From NCBI RefSeq assembly GCF_049274025.1, contig NZ_JBASRV010000047.1: 18,854 nt of DNA, one strand, 5' to 3'. Below are positions 1 through 5,555 of this stretch, piece by piece. Within the stretch, counting starts at the first letter, position 1. Every line of letters starts with the position of its first letter. Source of the DNA: Miniphocaeibacter sp012841535. GTDB taxonomy: Bacteria; Bacillota; Clostridia; Tissierellales; Peptoniphilaceae. Under the pieces are notes generated by a model. That model did not search any database and was not told the origin of the DNA. It saw only the letters and a list, made by a program, of their open reading frames with translations. The translations under genes were made by a program, and so were the position numbers.

Positions 1-751
1 TATCTAAGACATTTCTTATACCTGTTTCAAAAGTTCTTATTCCCCTTTCACACAGTATTACATTTTTATTTCCACCTGCCATAATATACTCGGCACTCAT
101 TATCCACTCTTCATAAGTAGCAGACAAACCTCTCTTTAATAAAATAGGTTTATCTATTTGTCCTAATTTTTTTAACATGGCAAAGTTTTGCATATTTCTT
201 GCTCCAACTTGAAGCATATCCACTTCTTCAAAAAATGGTAAGTCCTCTATGTCCATAATTTCACTTACAATTGGTAAACCTGTTTCTTTTTTAGCCTCCA
301 ACAGTATTTCTATACCTTCATTTCCCATGCCTTGGAATGAATATGGAGATGTTCTTGGTTTAAAAGCTCCACCTCTTAATAAATTTGCTCCAGAGGCCTT
401 TACTGCCCTTGCAATTTCTAAAACCTGTTCCTTTGACTCAACTGAACAAGGTCCTGCCATTACAGCAAAATGCCCACCACCTATTTTGACTCCTCCTACA
501 TCTACAATTGTATCTTCAGGATGGAATTTTCTGTTAGCTGCCTTATATGGTTCTTGAATTCTAGTTACAGACTCTACAATATCAAAAGCCTTAATACTAT
601 TAATATCTATAATAGAAGTATCTCCTACTAATCCTAGAACAGTGTATGTCTTTCCCTCTGAAGGATGTACTTCTAAATCCCTTTCATTTAACCACTTAAT
701 TAATTTTTTTGTTTTTTCATTTTGTAAACCATTTTTTAATTTTACTATCAT
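1..751 (-). CDS. aroF: DAHP synthase (3-deoxy-7-phosphoheptulonate synthase), 3' end outside window
   Basis: Condenses phosphoenolpyruvate and erythrose-4-phosphate to DAHP, the first step of the shikimate pathway to Phe, Tyr and Trp. The visible 250 residues begin with a small ferredoxin-like regulatory domain (about 1-68), as in the Thermotoga/Bacillus-type short DAHP synthases. The TIM-barrel follows, with AGPCS at 99-103 and the family motifs LLRGGAFKPRTSPYSFQG, SEIMD and LQVGARNMQN. The reading frame is open to base 1, so roughly the last quarter of the enzyme lies beyond the window. The start is ATG at 751, with AGGAGG six bases upstream. The gene lies behind a leader peptide and attenuator (separate entries), so its expression probably follows charging of Phe/Tyr tRNA. 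Family assignment is secure; which aromatic amino acid inhibits the enzyme cannot be read from the sequence. Confidence 0.96.
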   Translation of the reverse strand, partial: MIVKLKNGLQNEKTKKLIKWLNERDLEVHPSEGKTYTVLGLVGDTSIIDINSIKAFDIVESVTRIQEPYKAANRKFHPEDTIVDVGGVKIGGGHFAVMAGPCSVESKEQVLEIARAVKASGANLLRGGAFKPRTSPYSFQGMGNEGIEILLEAKKETGLPIVSEIMDIEDLPFFEEVDMLQVGARNMQNFAMLKKLGQIDKPILLKRGLSATYEEWIMSAEYIMAGGNKNVILCERGIRTFETGIRNVLD

Positions 752-811
752 AACAATCCTCCTGAATATATATATAATTTTTTATAGAACTTATCATTTA
801 AAGGATAAGAA

Positions 812-843
812 TAAAAAAAACTAGCAGAAGTTAATCTGCTAGT
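812..843 (-). terminator. Attenuator terminator upstream of aroF
   Basis: Perfect 9-bp stem (843-835 with 828-820, ACTAGCAGA/TCTGCTAGT), six-base loop, followed on the minus strand by eight U (820-813). It lies between the leader peptide and aroF, so it can only act on the aroF leader transcript. The opposite strand also has a U-rich tail, but no plus-strand gene precedes it. Confidence 0.88.
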
Positions 844-980
844 CTCTTTTTTGATAAATGTATATTAATATATCATGAAACTTTTATTTTGCAGCTAACC
901 TCAAAAAGACCTTACTAAAATTGTTAGTAAAGCTAAAATAAAAGTTAAAATAGTTAGCTGCTAAATTATGTAGTTTCATG
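830..980 (-). promoter_or_regulatory. Alternative hairpins of the aroF attenuator (protector/antiterminator)
   Basis: Read on the minus strand. Segment 2 (899-879, starting GUUAGCUGC and continuing AAAAUAAAAGUU) can pair in two upstream ways, both inside the leader ORF. One is with 961-953 (GCAGCUAAC), extended by the outer pair 980-973/881-874 (CAUGAAAC/GUUUCAUG). The other is with 946-931 (AACUUUUAUUUUAGCU, two-base bulge). Alternatively its GUUAGCUGC pairs with GCAGAUUAAC at 839-830, using one G-U pair and one bulged base. That region is the 5' arm and loop of the terminator, so the pairing would prevent termination. A ribosome stalled on the Tyr/Phe codons would cover the upstream partners and favour the antiterminator. 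Pairings were found by eye; energies were not computed. Confidence 0.8.
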
Positions 981-991
981 TGAATCACCAT
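884..991 (-). CDS. Phe/Tyr-rich leader peptide of the aroF attenuator
   Basis: A 35-codon ORF too short for routine calling. It has two Tyr and six Phe among residues 14-29, with the core NYFNFYFSF; all aromatic codons are UAU or UUU. AAAGG lies nine bases before ATG 991. A second in-frame ATG at 979, behind GGTGAT, is an alternative start giving 31 residues. Its codons overlap one strand of the leader hairpins, and its stop codon (884-886) lies inside the segment that would form the antiterminator. This is the arrangement of trp/phe-type attenuation: stalling at the aromatic codons frees that segment, while finishing translation masks it. The product itself probably has no function. The aromatic content and position upstream of DAHP synthase make chance unlikely. 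Confidence 0.85.
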   Translation of the reverse strand: MVIHMKLHNLAANYFNFYFSFTNNFSKVFLRLAAK

Positions 992-1050
992 TTAGTTTAT
1001 CCTTTCTCACTTATTTGACAAATATTTCAATAAGTAATTTATTGCATTTA

Positions 1051-1079
1051 ATCATAACATAAATTATTTACATTTGCAA
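1051..1079 (-). promoter_or_regulatory. sigma-A-type promoter of aroF leader
   Basis: On the minus strand: -35 TTGCAA (1079-1074), exact 17-bp spacer, -10 TATGAT (1056-1051). Start expected near 1044, giving about 50 nt of RNA before the leader peptide ATG. Confidence 0.65.
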
Positions 1080-1133
1080 ATAATTATATAAATTATTTTA
1101 ATTATTTTTCAAAAATAAAAATCCAAATGAAAC

Positions 1134-1162
1134 TTGACTAATTATAACTTTTATATTATAGT
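1134..1162 (+). promoter_or_regulatory. sigma-A-type promoter of tyrS
   Basis: -35 TTGACT (1134-1139), exact 17-bp spacer, -10 TATAGT (1157-1162). It lies about 25 bp upstream of the T-box Stem I and is divergent from the aroF promoter. Confidence 0.7.
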
Positions 1163-1189
1163 TTCAATTATAAATTAATATTAACTTAT

Positions 1190-1341
1190 AAAATGACCAG
1201 TACCTTGTTGAGTAGTGTCTTCAAGGGAATTACAACATTTTTTGTTAAGGCTGTTAAGTGCCTAACTTAACAAGGAGACTTCTAGTGAAGAAAGGTGGTA
1301 CCACGGTAATGCGTCCTTTCAACTGGAAGATTTTTTATTTT
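1190..1341 (+). promoter_or_regulatory. Tyrosine T-box riboswitch with short Stem I
   Basis: tRNA-sensing leader of tyrS. The T-box sequence AAAGGTGGTACCACGG is at 1291-1306; its UGGU (1296-1299) can pair with ACCA at the 3' end of uncharged tRNA. Stem I is short. The basal helix is AAAATG (1190-1195)/CATTTT (1236-1241). The specifier loop has AGTA (1199-1202) on one side and GAAT-TAC-A (1227-1234) on the other. A five-pair upper helix (1203-1207/1222-1226) is closed by a 14-nt loop. GAA-N-codon-A matches the usual spacing, so the specifier is UAC (Tyr), agreeing with the downstream gene. A hairpin from GTTAAG/CTTAAC (1244-1270 area) probably corresponds to Stem II/III. The terminator pairs CTTCTAGT plus GAAAGG (1279-1295) with CCTTTC plus ACTGGAAG (1315-1329), followed by a U tract at 1331-1340. 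Confidence 0.93.
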
Positions 1342-1354
1342 ATGGAGGAAGTAA

Positions 1355-2602
1355 ATGATTAATTACAAATTGGAACATGATAATGTTTTTGATGAATTAG
1401 TTGAAAGAGGTTATTTTGAACAAGCAACCCATGAAGATGAATTAAGGGAATTGTTAAAAAATGAATCGGTGAAATTTTATATTGGCTTTGATGCAACTGC
1501 TGACAGTCTAACTATTGGTCACTTCATTCAAATTATGATTATGATGAGAATGCAAAGACATGGCCATATACCAGTAGCTTTACTTGGTGGTGGAACAACA
1601 ATGATTGGGGACCCTTCCGGAAGATCCGATATGAGAATGGTTATGACTAAGGAAACAATAGAACATAATGCAAAATGCTTTGCAAATCAACTTGGAAGAT
1701 TTTTAGATTTTGAAAATGATAAGGCCATAATTGAAAATAATGCAGACTGGTTATTAAATTTAAATTTCCTAGACTTTATGCGAGAAATAGGTGTACATTT
1801 TTCAGTTAGCCAAATGTTAACCCTAGACTCCTATAAAAATAGATTACATGACGGACTTACATTTTTCGAATTTAGCTATATGTTAATGCAATCCTACGAC
1901 TATTTGGTTTTATATAGAAAACATGGAGTAAAACTACAAATGGGTGGCTCTGACCAATGGTCTAACATAATTGGTGGATATAACTTAGTTAGAAAGTTGG
2001 AGCAAGATAAGGTTTATGGAATTACCTTTAAACTACTAACTACTGCCGATGGTGTAAAAATGGGTAAATCCATGAAAGGTGCAGTTTGGTTAGACGAAAA
2101 TAAAACAACACCTTATGAACTATTCCAATACATGAGAAATATCGATGATAGAGATGTTGAAAAATTCCTACTTATGCTTACATTTTTACCTATAGAGGAA
2201 TGTAAGAGATTAGGTGCCTTAGAAGGTGCAGAAATAAATAAAGGTAAGGAAGTTTTAGCCTATGAAATTACTAAATTAGTACATGGAGAAGAAAAAGCTA
2301 AACAAGCTTTAGAAACTTCAAAAGCTTTATTTAGTAATAATGTTATTGATGAAAATATGCCTACAACAGAATTCAGTAAGGAAAAATTTGCTGAGGGAGT
2401 TGGAATATTAAATCTTTTAACAGAATTAGAACTAACTAAATCCAATGGTGAAGGTAGACGATTAGTTCAACAAAATGGAATTTCCATTAATGGAGCTGTT
2501 GTAGATGACTTTAAGAAAAATATTACCTTAGATGACTTTGAAAATAATGAACTGGTTATTAAAAAAGGTAAGAAAATCTACCATAGAGTTACAGTTAAAT
2601 AA
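1355..2602 (+). CDS. tyrS: Tyrosyl-tRNA synthetase
   Basis: Class Ic aminoacyl-tRNA synthetase that activates tyrosine with ATP and transfers it to tRNA-Tyr in the cytosol. At 415 residues it has normal length. The Rossmann catalytic domain carries FDATADSLTIGH (45-56), with TIGH as the HIGH-type signature. The tyrosine pocket sequence QSYDYLVLY (179-187) is followed by GGSDQW (197-202). KMGKS at 235-239 is the KMSKS-type loop. The C-terminal S4-like RNA-binding domain occupies about 350-415 (GEGRRLVQQNGISING). ATG 1355 has GGAGG seven bases upstream. The gene is monocistronic, with its own promoter, T-box and terminator. Transcription should rise when tRNA-Tyr is uncharged. Confidence 0.98.
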   Translation: MINYKLEHDNVFDELVERGYFEQATHEDELRELLKNESVKFYIGFDATADSLTIGHFIQIMIMMRMQRHGHIPVALLGGGTTMIGDPSGRSDMRMVMTKETIEHNAKCFANQLGRFLDFENDKAIIENNADWLLNLNFLDFMREIGVHFSVSQMLTLDSYKNRLHDGLTFFEFSYMLMQSYDYLVLYRKHGVKLQMGGSDQWSNIIGGYNLVRKLEQDKVYGITFKLLTTADGVKMGKSMKGAVWLDENKTTPYELFQYMRNIDDRDVEKFLLMLTFLPIEECKRLGALEGAEINKGKEVLAYEITKLVHGEEKAKQALETSKALFSNNVIDENMPTTEFSKEKFAEGVGILNLLTELELTKSNGEGRRLVQQNGISINGAVVDDFKKNITLDDFENNELVIKKGKKIYHRVTVK

Positions 2603-2609
2603 GTTATAT

Positions 2610-2645
2610 TTAGGAAAGAAATTAAAACTTCTTTCCTAATTTTTG
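2610..2645 (+). terminator. Intrinsic terminator of tyrS
   Basis: Perfect 11-bp stem TTAGGAAAGAA (2610-2620)/TTCTTTCCTAA (2629-2639), 8-nt loop, followed by five T at 2640-2644. It begins 8 bases after the tyrS stop codon. Confidence 0.93.
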
Positions 2646-2698
2646 TTCTATGGGAATGTAAATAGTTTTGTGTTTCAGTTTCCTGATTAAGATAAAAT

Positions 2699-2800
2699 AT
2701 TTTAATACTATATGAATTTACATTACTCTCAAATCTAGTAATTCTGAAACACATCGAGGTGTAAGTTTTAATACTATATGAATTTACATTACTCTCAAAC
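2699..2800 (-). CRISPR. Two-repeat CRISPR remnant, type II-like repeat, no cas genes here
   Basis: Two 36-nt direct repeats at 2699-2734 and 2765-2800 differ only at their two end bases and are separated by exactly 30 nt. On the minus strand the intact copy starts GTTTGAGAGTAATGTAAATT and ends AGTATTAAAAC. GTTTGAGAG at the start, AAAC at the end and the 36/30 geometry match type II CRISPR arrays. The copy at 2699-2734 has lost the terminal G and C, as the last repeat of an array often has; this makes minus the likely orientation. No third repeat fits at 66-nt spacing on either side, and no cas gene or obvious tracrRNA is in the window. The array starts 10 bases downstream of the stop codon of the DUF2007-like gene and could be read from it. 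A simple duplicated element is the alternative. Confidence 0.72.
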
Positions 2801-2810
2801 TATCTATTTA

Positions 2811-3053
2811 CTATTCCCTTTCGATTTCTATAAATTCCTTTACTAAATTATAGGCTTTCTTATAATCTTCAGAGGATACGAAAATTCCCTTTAAATAAAT
2901 AGAATAACCACTTATTAGTCTCATATAACCTCCTGAGCCCTTGTCTTTTATAATATAGGGTATATTATTGTCATCAAGAATTTGTTTTACTGTTATATAT
3001 TTAAACTCGTCTTCTGTTTCCAAAAGTAACACTTCTTTTACTTCTGCAGTCAT
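2811..3053 (-). CDS. DUF2007-like small protein
   Basis: An 80-residue soluble protein of unknown function. It resembles the DUF2007 family (proposed signal-transducing proteins): a short alpha/beta fold with a strand (VLLLET), a helix (KYITVKQILDDNNI), a strand with basic/glycine turn (YIIKDKGSGGYMRLISG), a strand (SIYLKGIFVSSED) and a final acidic helix. There are no catalytic motifs. The start is ATG 3053, with AGGAGG seven bases upstream; an ATG four bases earlier is ruled out because it meets a stop at once. It stands alone on the minus strand, divergent from the MATE gene, with the CRISPR remnant right behind it. The family assignment rests on overall resemblance only. Confidence 0.8.
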   Translation of the reverse strand: MTAEVKEVLLLETEDEFKYITVKQILDDNNIPYIIKDKGSGGYMRLISGYSIYLKGIFVSSEDYKKAYNLVKEFIEIERE

Positions 3054-3089
3054 TTCATTTCCTCCTATTTTTGCCTTGAAATTTCCTTA

Positions 3090-3118
3090 TTTTCTTTATA
3101 CCCACTTGTTAATATAAT
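3090..3118 (+). promoter_or_regulatory. Possible promoter of the MATE gene
   Basis: Perfect -10 TATAAT (3113-3118), with a poor -35 TTTTCT (3090-3095) at 17 bp. An alternative, TTTACA (3123-3128)-17 bp-TACATT (3146-3151), has a better -35 but would leave only about 10 nt before the ATG. Confidence 0.4.
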
Positions 3119-3168
3119 TTGCTTTACAAAACACCTATTCCAATATACATTATTAATGGGAGGTGCAT

Positions 3169-4548
3169 ATGAATACAAATAAAAATGAAGTATTGGGAAT
3201 AGAACCTATAACTAAACTACTTTTAAAATTTTCAATTCCTGCAATTATTGGAATGATTGTTAACGCTCTTTACAATGTTGTAGATAAAATATTTTTAGGT
3301 CAGGTTAATTCCCTTGCTATTGGTGGTGTTCACTTAACATATCCACTAAGTTTAGCAATTATGGCTTTTGCCATGTTAGTAGGCATGGGAGGAAACTCGC
3401 TTTCTTCTATAAGACTAGGACAAGGTAGAAAGGACCAGGCAGAAAAAATTCTAGGTAATTCCTTTACTATGCTTATAATACTGTCCCTACTTATATCTAT
3501 AGTTATATTTTTCTTTCTTGAGCCTATTTTAATAATTCTTGGAAGTAAGGATGTTCTTTTACCCTATGCTATGGATTATATGAAAATTATTGCCATAGGT
3601 ATACCCTTCCAAATGATTGGATTTGGACTTAACTATTTTATAAGGGGAGAAGGTAGTCCTACTGTAGCTATGGGTACTATGTTAATTGGTGCTATAACAA
3701 ATATAATCTTAGACTATGTTTTTGTAATCTTACTTGGGCTAGGTGTAAAAGGAGCCGCTTTAGCAACAATAATTGGACAATTTTTTTCTTTTATTTGGGT
3801 TCTAATGTTTTTCTTTGGTTCAAAATCTTCTATTAGGATTACTAAAGAAAATATTAAATTGAAATTACATACTGTAGGAGAAATTTTAAGCCTTGGACTA
3901 TCTCCTTTTGGAATGCAAATAGCTTCCAGCCTTGTTATAACAATATTTAATATCCAATTAGCAAAATTTGGAAATGAAAATGCAATAACTGCTATGGGAA
4001 TAGTACAAAGTATAAGTACTATAGCCTTTATGCCTATATTTGGACTAAACCAAGGCTCTCAACCAATTTTAGGATATAATTTTGGAGCAAAAAAATACCA
4101 ACGTGTTAAAAGAACCTTGATTTATGCAATAATAATAGCTACTATATATATTTCAATTTGCTACTGTGTAATTATGTTAGCACCGGAATTATTAATAAAT
4201 CTATTTATCGTTAATGCTTCCAATATTAACACTATTATGCCAATAACTGTTGAAGCCTTAAAAGTTACATCTTTTGTTTTTCCAATATTAGGTTTTCAAA
4301 TACTTAGCTCTAACTACTTTCAAGCTACAGGGAAACCTGTAATTGGAGTAATATTATCACTATCTCGACAGTTAATAGTGCTTTTGCCGGTATTATTAAT
4401 ACTACCTAAATTCTTTGGACTTTTAGGTGTTTGGCTAGCATATCCTGTATCGGATTTAATCGCCTTTATACTAAGTCTAATATTTTTAACTAGGGATATA
4501 AAAAATTTAAATAAAGGTATCGAAATAGAAAAAGCACAGGAATTTTAA
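3169..4548 (+). CDS. MATE family multidrug/Na+ (H+) antiporter
   Basis: Integral membrane exporter of the MATE family, most like the MepA/DinF-type pumps of Firmicutes, which expel cationic drugs in exchange for Na+ or H+. The 459 residues hold about 12 hydrophobic segments in two homologous halves. The first half starts with the typical PAIIGMIVNALYNVVDKIFLGQ-type region; the second has GLSPFGMQIASSL and FGLNQGSQPILGYNFGAKK. The frame is open from GTG 3163, but GGGAGG overlaps that codon, so ATG 3169, five bases after the site, is chosen. The substrate cannot be told. A MarR-family gene is convergent downstream, but it sits at the end of the fatty-acid operon and is better explained there. 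The 3' end overlaps a bidirectional terminator. Confidence 0.93.
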   Translation: MNTNKNEVLGIEPITKLLLKFSIPAIIGMIVNALYNVVDKIFLGQVNSLAIGGVHLTYPLSLAIMAFAMLVGMGGNSLSSIRLGQGRKDQAEKILGNSFTMLIILSLLISIVIFFFLEPILIILGSKDVLLPYAMDYMKIIAIGIPFQMIGFGLNYFIRGEGSPTVAMGTMLIGAITNIILDYVFVILLGLGVKGAALATIIGQFFSFIWVLMFFFGSKSSIRITKENIKLKLHTVGEILSLGLSPFGMQIASSLVITIFNIQLAKFGNENAITAMGIVQSISTIAFMPIFGLNQGSQPILGYNFGAKKYQRVKRTLIYAIIIATIYISICYCVIMLAPELLINLFIVNASNINTIMPITVEALKVTSFVFPILGFQILSSNYFQATGKPVIGVILSLSRQLIVLLPVLLILPKFFGLLGVWLAYPVSDLIAFILSLIFLTRDIKNLNKGIEIEKAQEF

Positions 4549-4565
4549 TTCTTGTGCTTTTTATT
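4529..4565. terminator. Bidirectional terminator between MATE gene and marR
   Basis: AAAAAGCACAGGAATT (4529-4544) pairs with 4547-4562 (one G-U), with A-rich 5' and T-rich 3' flanks, so it can stop transcripts from both sides. The MATE stop codon (4546-4548) lies in its loop. It is also the first terminator met after fabZ and marR on the minus strand. Confidence 0.88.
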
Positions 4566-4572
4566 TAAACTA

Positions 4573-5034
4573 TTATGAATTTGTATTTTCTGACTTAAAT
4601 GTAGTAACTTCAGGCATAAATTCATTACTAATTCTTTCAAGAATTTCTTCAAACTTCTCTAAATCCTCTTTAGACAATTCCGCTTCCATTCTATCTATTA
4701 CTGTATGAATATATTCATTTTTAATTCTTTGATAATTTTGAAATCTATCTGTTAATTCTAAATAGAATTCCCTTTTGTCCTCTTTTGATTGTACCTTTTT
4801 TACATATCCCTTTTTAACAAGACTTGCCACTTTGTAGGCAGTATTAGGTTGTGAAATTTCTAGGAAATTCGTTAATTCACTTATTGTTGGTCTCCCTAAT
4901 GCATTTATTACCTCTACACAAAATGTTTCTGTTGCAGATAGAGTAGCTTCTCTGTTCTCGAAATTCTTAAATATGTTCTTGTAAAAATTCAGTTTAAATT
5001 TTTCATATACTTCACTAAATAGTTCTTCTATCAT
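4573..5034 (-). CDS. MarR family regulator, probably FabT-like regulator of fatty-acid synthesis
   Basis: A 153-residue winged-helix dimeric regulator. The DNA-binding part spans about 30-97: LSATETFCVEVINALGRPTISELT, a recognition helix around SQPNTAYKVASLVKKG (61-76), and the wing VQSKEDKREFYLEL (81-94) with the DKRE signature of MarR wings. Helical dimerisation segments are at both ends. ATG 5034 has AAGGGG six bases upstream. It is the last gene of the minus-strand fab block, 92 bases after fabZ, and has a promoter-like sequence of its own. MarR regulators (FabT) sit with fab genes in Streptococcus and Clostridium, so control of the fab operon, with an acyl-ACP or similar ligand, is the likely role. 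Control of the convergent MATE pump (MepR-like) is the alternative. Confidence 0.88.
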   Translation of the reverse strand: MIEELFSEVYEKFKLNFYKNIFKNFENREATLSATETFCVEVINALGRPTISELTNFLEISQPNTAYKVASLVKKGYVKKVQSKEDKREFYLELTDRFQNYQRIKNEYIHTVIDRMEAELSKEDLEKFEEILERISNEFMPEVTTFKSENTNS

Positions 5035-5056
5035 ATTTTTCCCCTTTTAAGTTTAT

Positions 5057-5095
5057 ATTACTTTAATATTAACAAAAAAGTATACATTTATGCAA
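5057..5095 (-). promoter_or_regulatory. Possible promoter and operator of the MarR gene
   Basis: Minus strand: -35 TTGCAT (5095-5090), 18-bp spacer, -10 TAATAT (5071-5066). The sequence ATTACTTTAATA (plus strand 5057-5068) overlaps the -10. Its ATTACTTTA-R-TA form recurs at 15429-15440, ahead of acpP. It may be an operator for autoregulation. No clear intrinsic terminator lies between fabZ and this gene, so read-through from the fab operon is also possible. Confidence 0.4.
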
Positions 5096-5126
5096 ATAAA
5101 TTGTTTAATTAATAATTTTCTTTTAT

Positions 5127-5555
5127 TTATTCCGAAATGAAAAAAGTCAATTCAGCTGTAACTGCTAACTCTTCTCCAACTTTTGCTATAGCTTCACCAA
5201 ATCCAACATTTCCTCTTCTTTTTGTAAGTCTACATTCTAATTCCAATACATCTCCTGGAATAATTTGTCTTTTGAATTTAGCCTTTTTTATTCCTCCAAA
5301 TAATGCAATTTTACCTTTAAATTCATCAATGGTTAGTAGTGCAACAGCCCCTACTTGTGCTAGGGCCTCGATTATTAATACCCCTGGCATAACTTTATAA
5401 CCAGGAAAATGTCCTTGGAAAAATGGTTCGTTAGCAGTTACACATTTAATTCCCTTAGCCCATTCTCCTTCTTTTCCATCAATAATTTTATCTACTAATA
5501 AAAATGGATATCTGTGTGGGATAATTTTTTCTATTTCATTAATATTGTATTCCAT
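5127..5555 (-). CDS. fabZ: 3-hydroxyacyl-ACP dehydratase
   Basis: Dehydrates 3-hydroxyacyl-ACP to trans-2-enoyl-ACP in each elongation cycle. It is a hot-dog fold protein of 142 residues, normal for FabZ. The signature IIPHRYPFLLVDKI is at 11-24. The catalytic His49 is in FFQGHFPGYKVMPGVL and Glu63 is in IIEALAQVGA, on the long central helix. The frame extends to ATG 5567, but GGAGG lies just after that codon; the ATG at 5555, four to five bases beyond GGAGG, is preferred. It overlaps the fabF stop as TAATG, suggesting translational coupling. As the only FabZ in the window it probably serves all chain lengths. Confidence 0.96.
   Translation of the reverse strand: MEYNINEIEKIIPHRYPFLLVDKIIDGKEGEWAKGIKCVTANEPFFQGHFPGYKVMPGVLIIEALAQVGAVALLTIDEFKGKIALFGGIKKAKFKRQIIPGDVLELECRLTKRRGNVGFGEAIAKVGEELAVTAELTFFISE

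Noticed and set aside
249..824. Plus-strand open frames of 102 and 60 codons opposite aroF and its leader
   Set aside because: The minus strand encodes DAHP synthase with all family motifs and the attenuator; the plus-strand frames lack ribosome binding sites and resemble no known protein.
843..851. Plus-strand T tract after the attenuator hairpin, giving a plus-strand terminator
   Set aside because: No plus-strand gene precedes it; the hairpin is fully explained as the aroF attenuator.
3169..5034. MATE pump and MarR gene as a MepA/MepR-type drug-response pair
   Set aside because: The two genes converge across a terminator and the MarR gene follows the fab operon in the same direction, so a role in fatty-acid control fits better. 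The pair is not excluded, only less likely.
5035..5126. Possible terminator between fabZ and marR
   Set aside because: Only weak AT-only inverted repeats are present, with no stable stem followed by a T tract.
5137..5400. Long plus-strand open frames opposite fabZ, fabD, fabK, accC and others
   Set aside because: They lie fully inside well-supported genes on the other strand, lack ribosome binding sites, and their composition is that expected from reversed codons of the real proteins.
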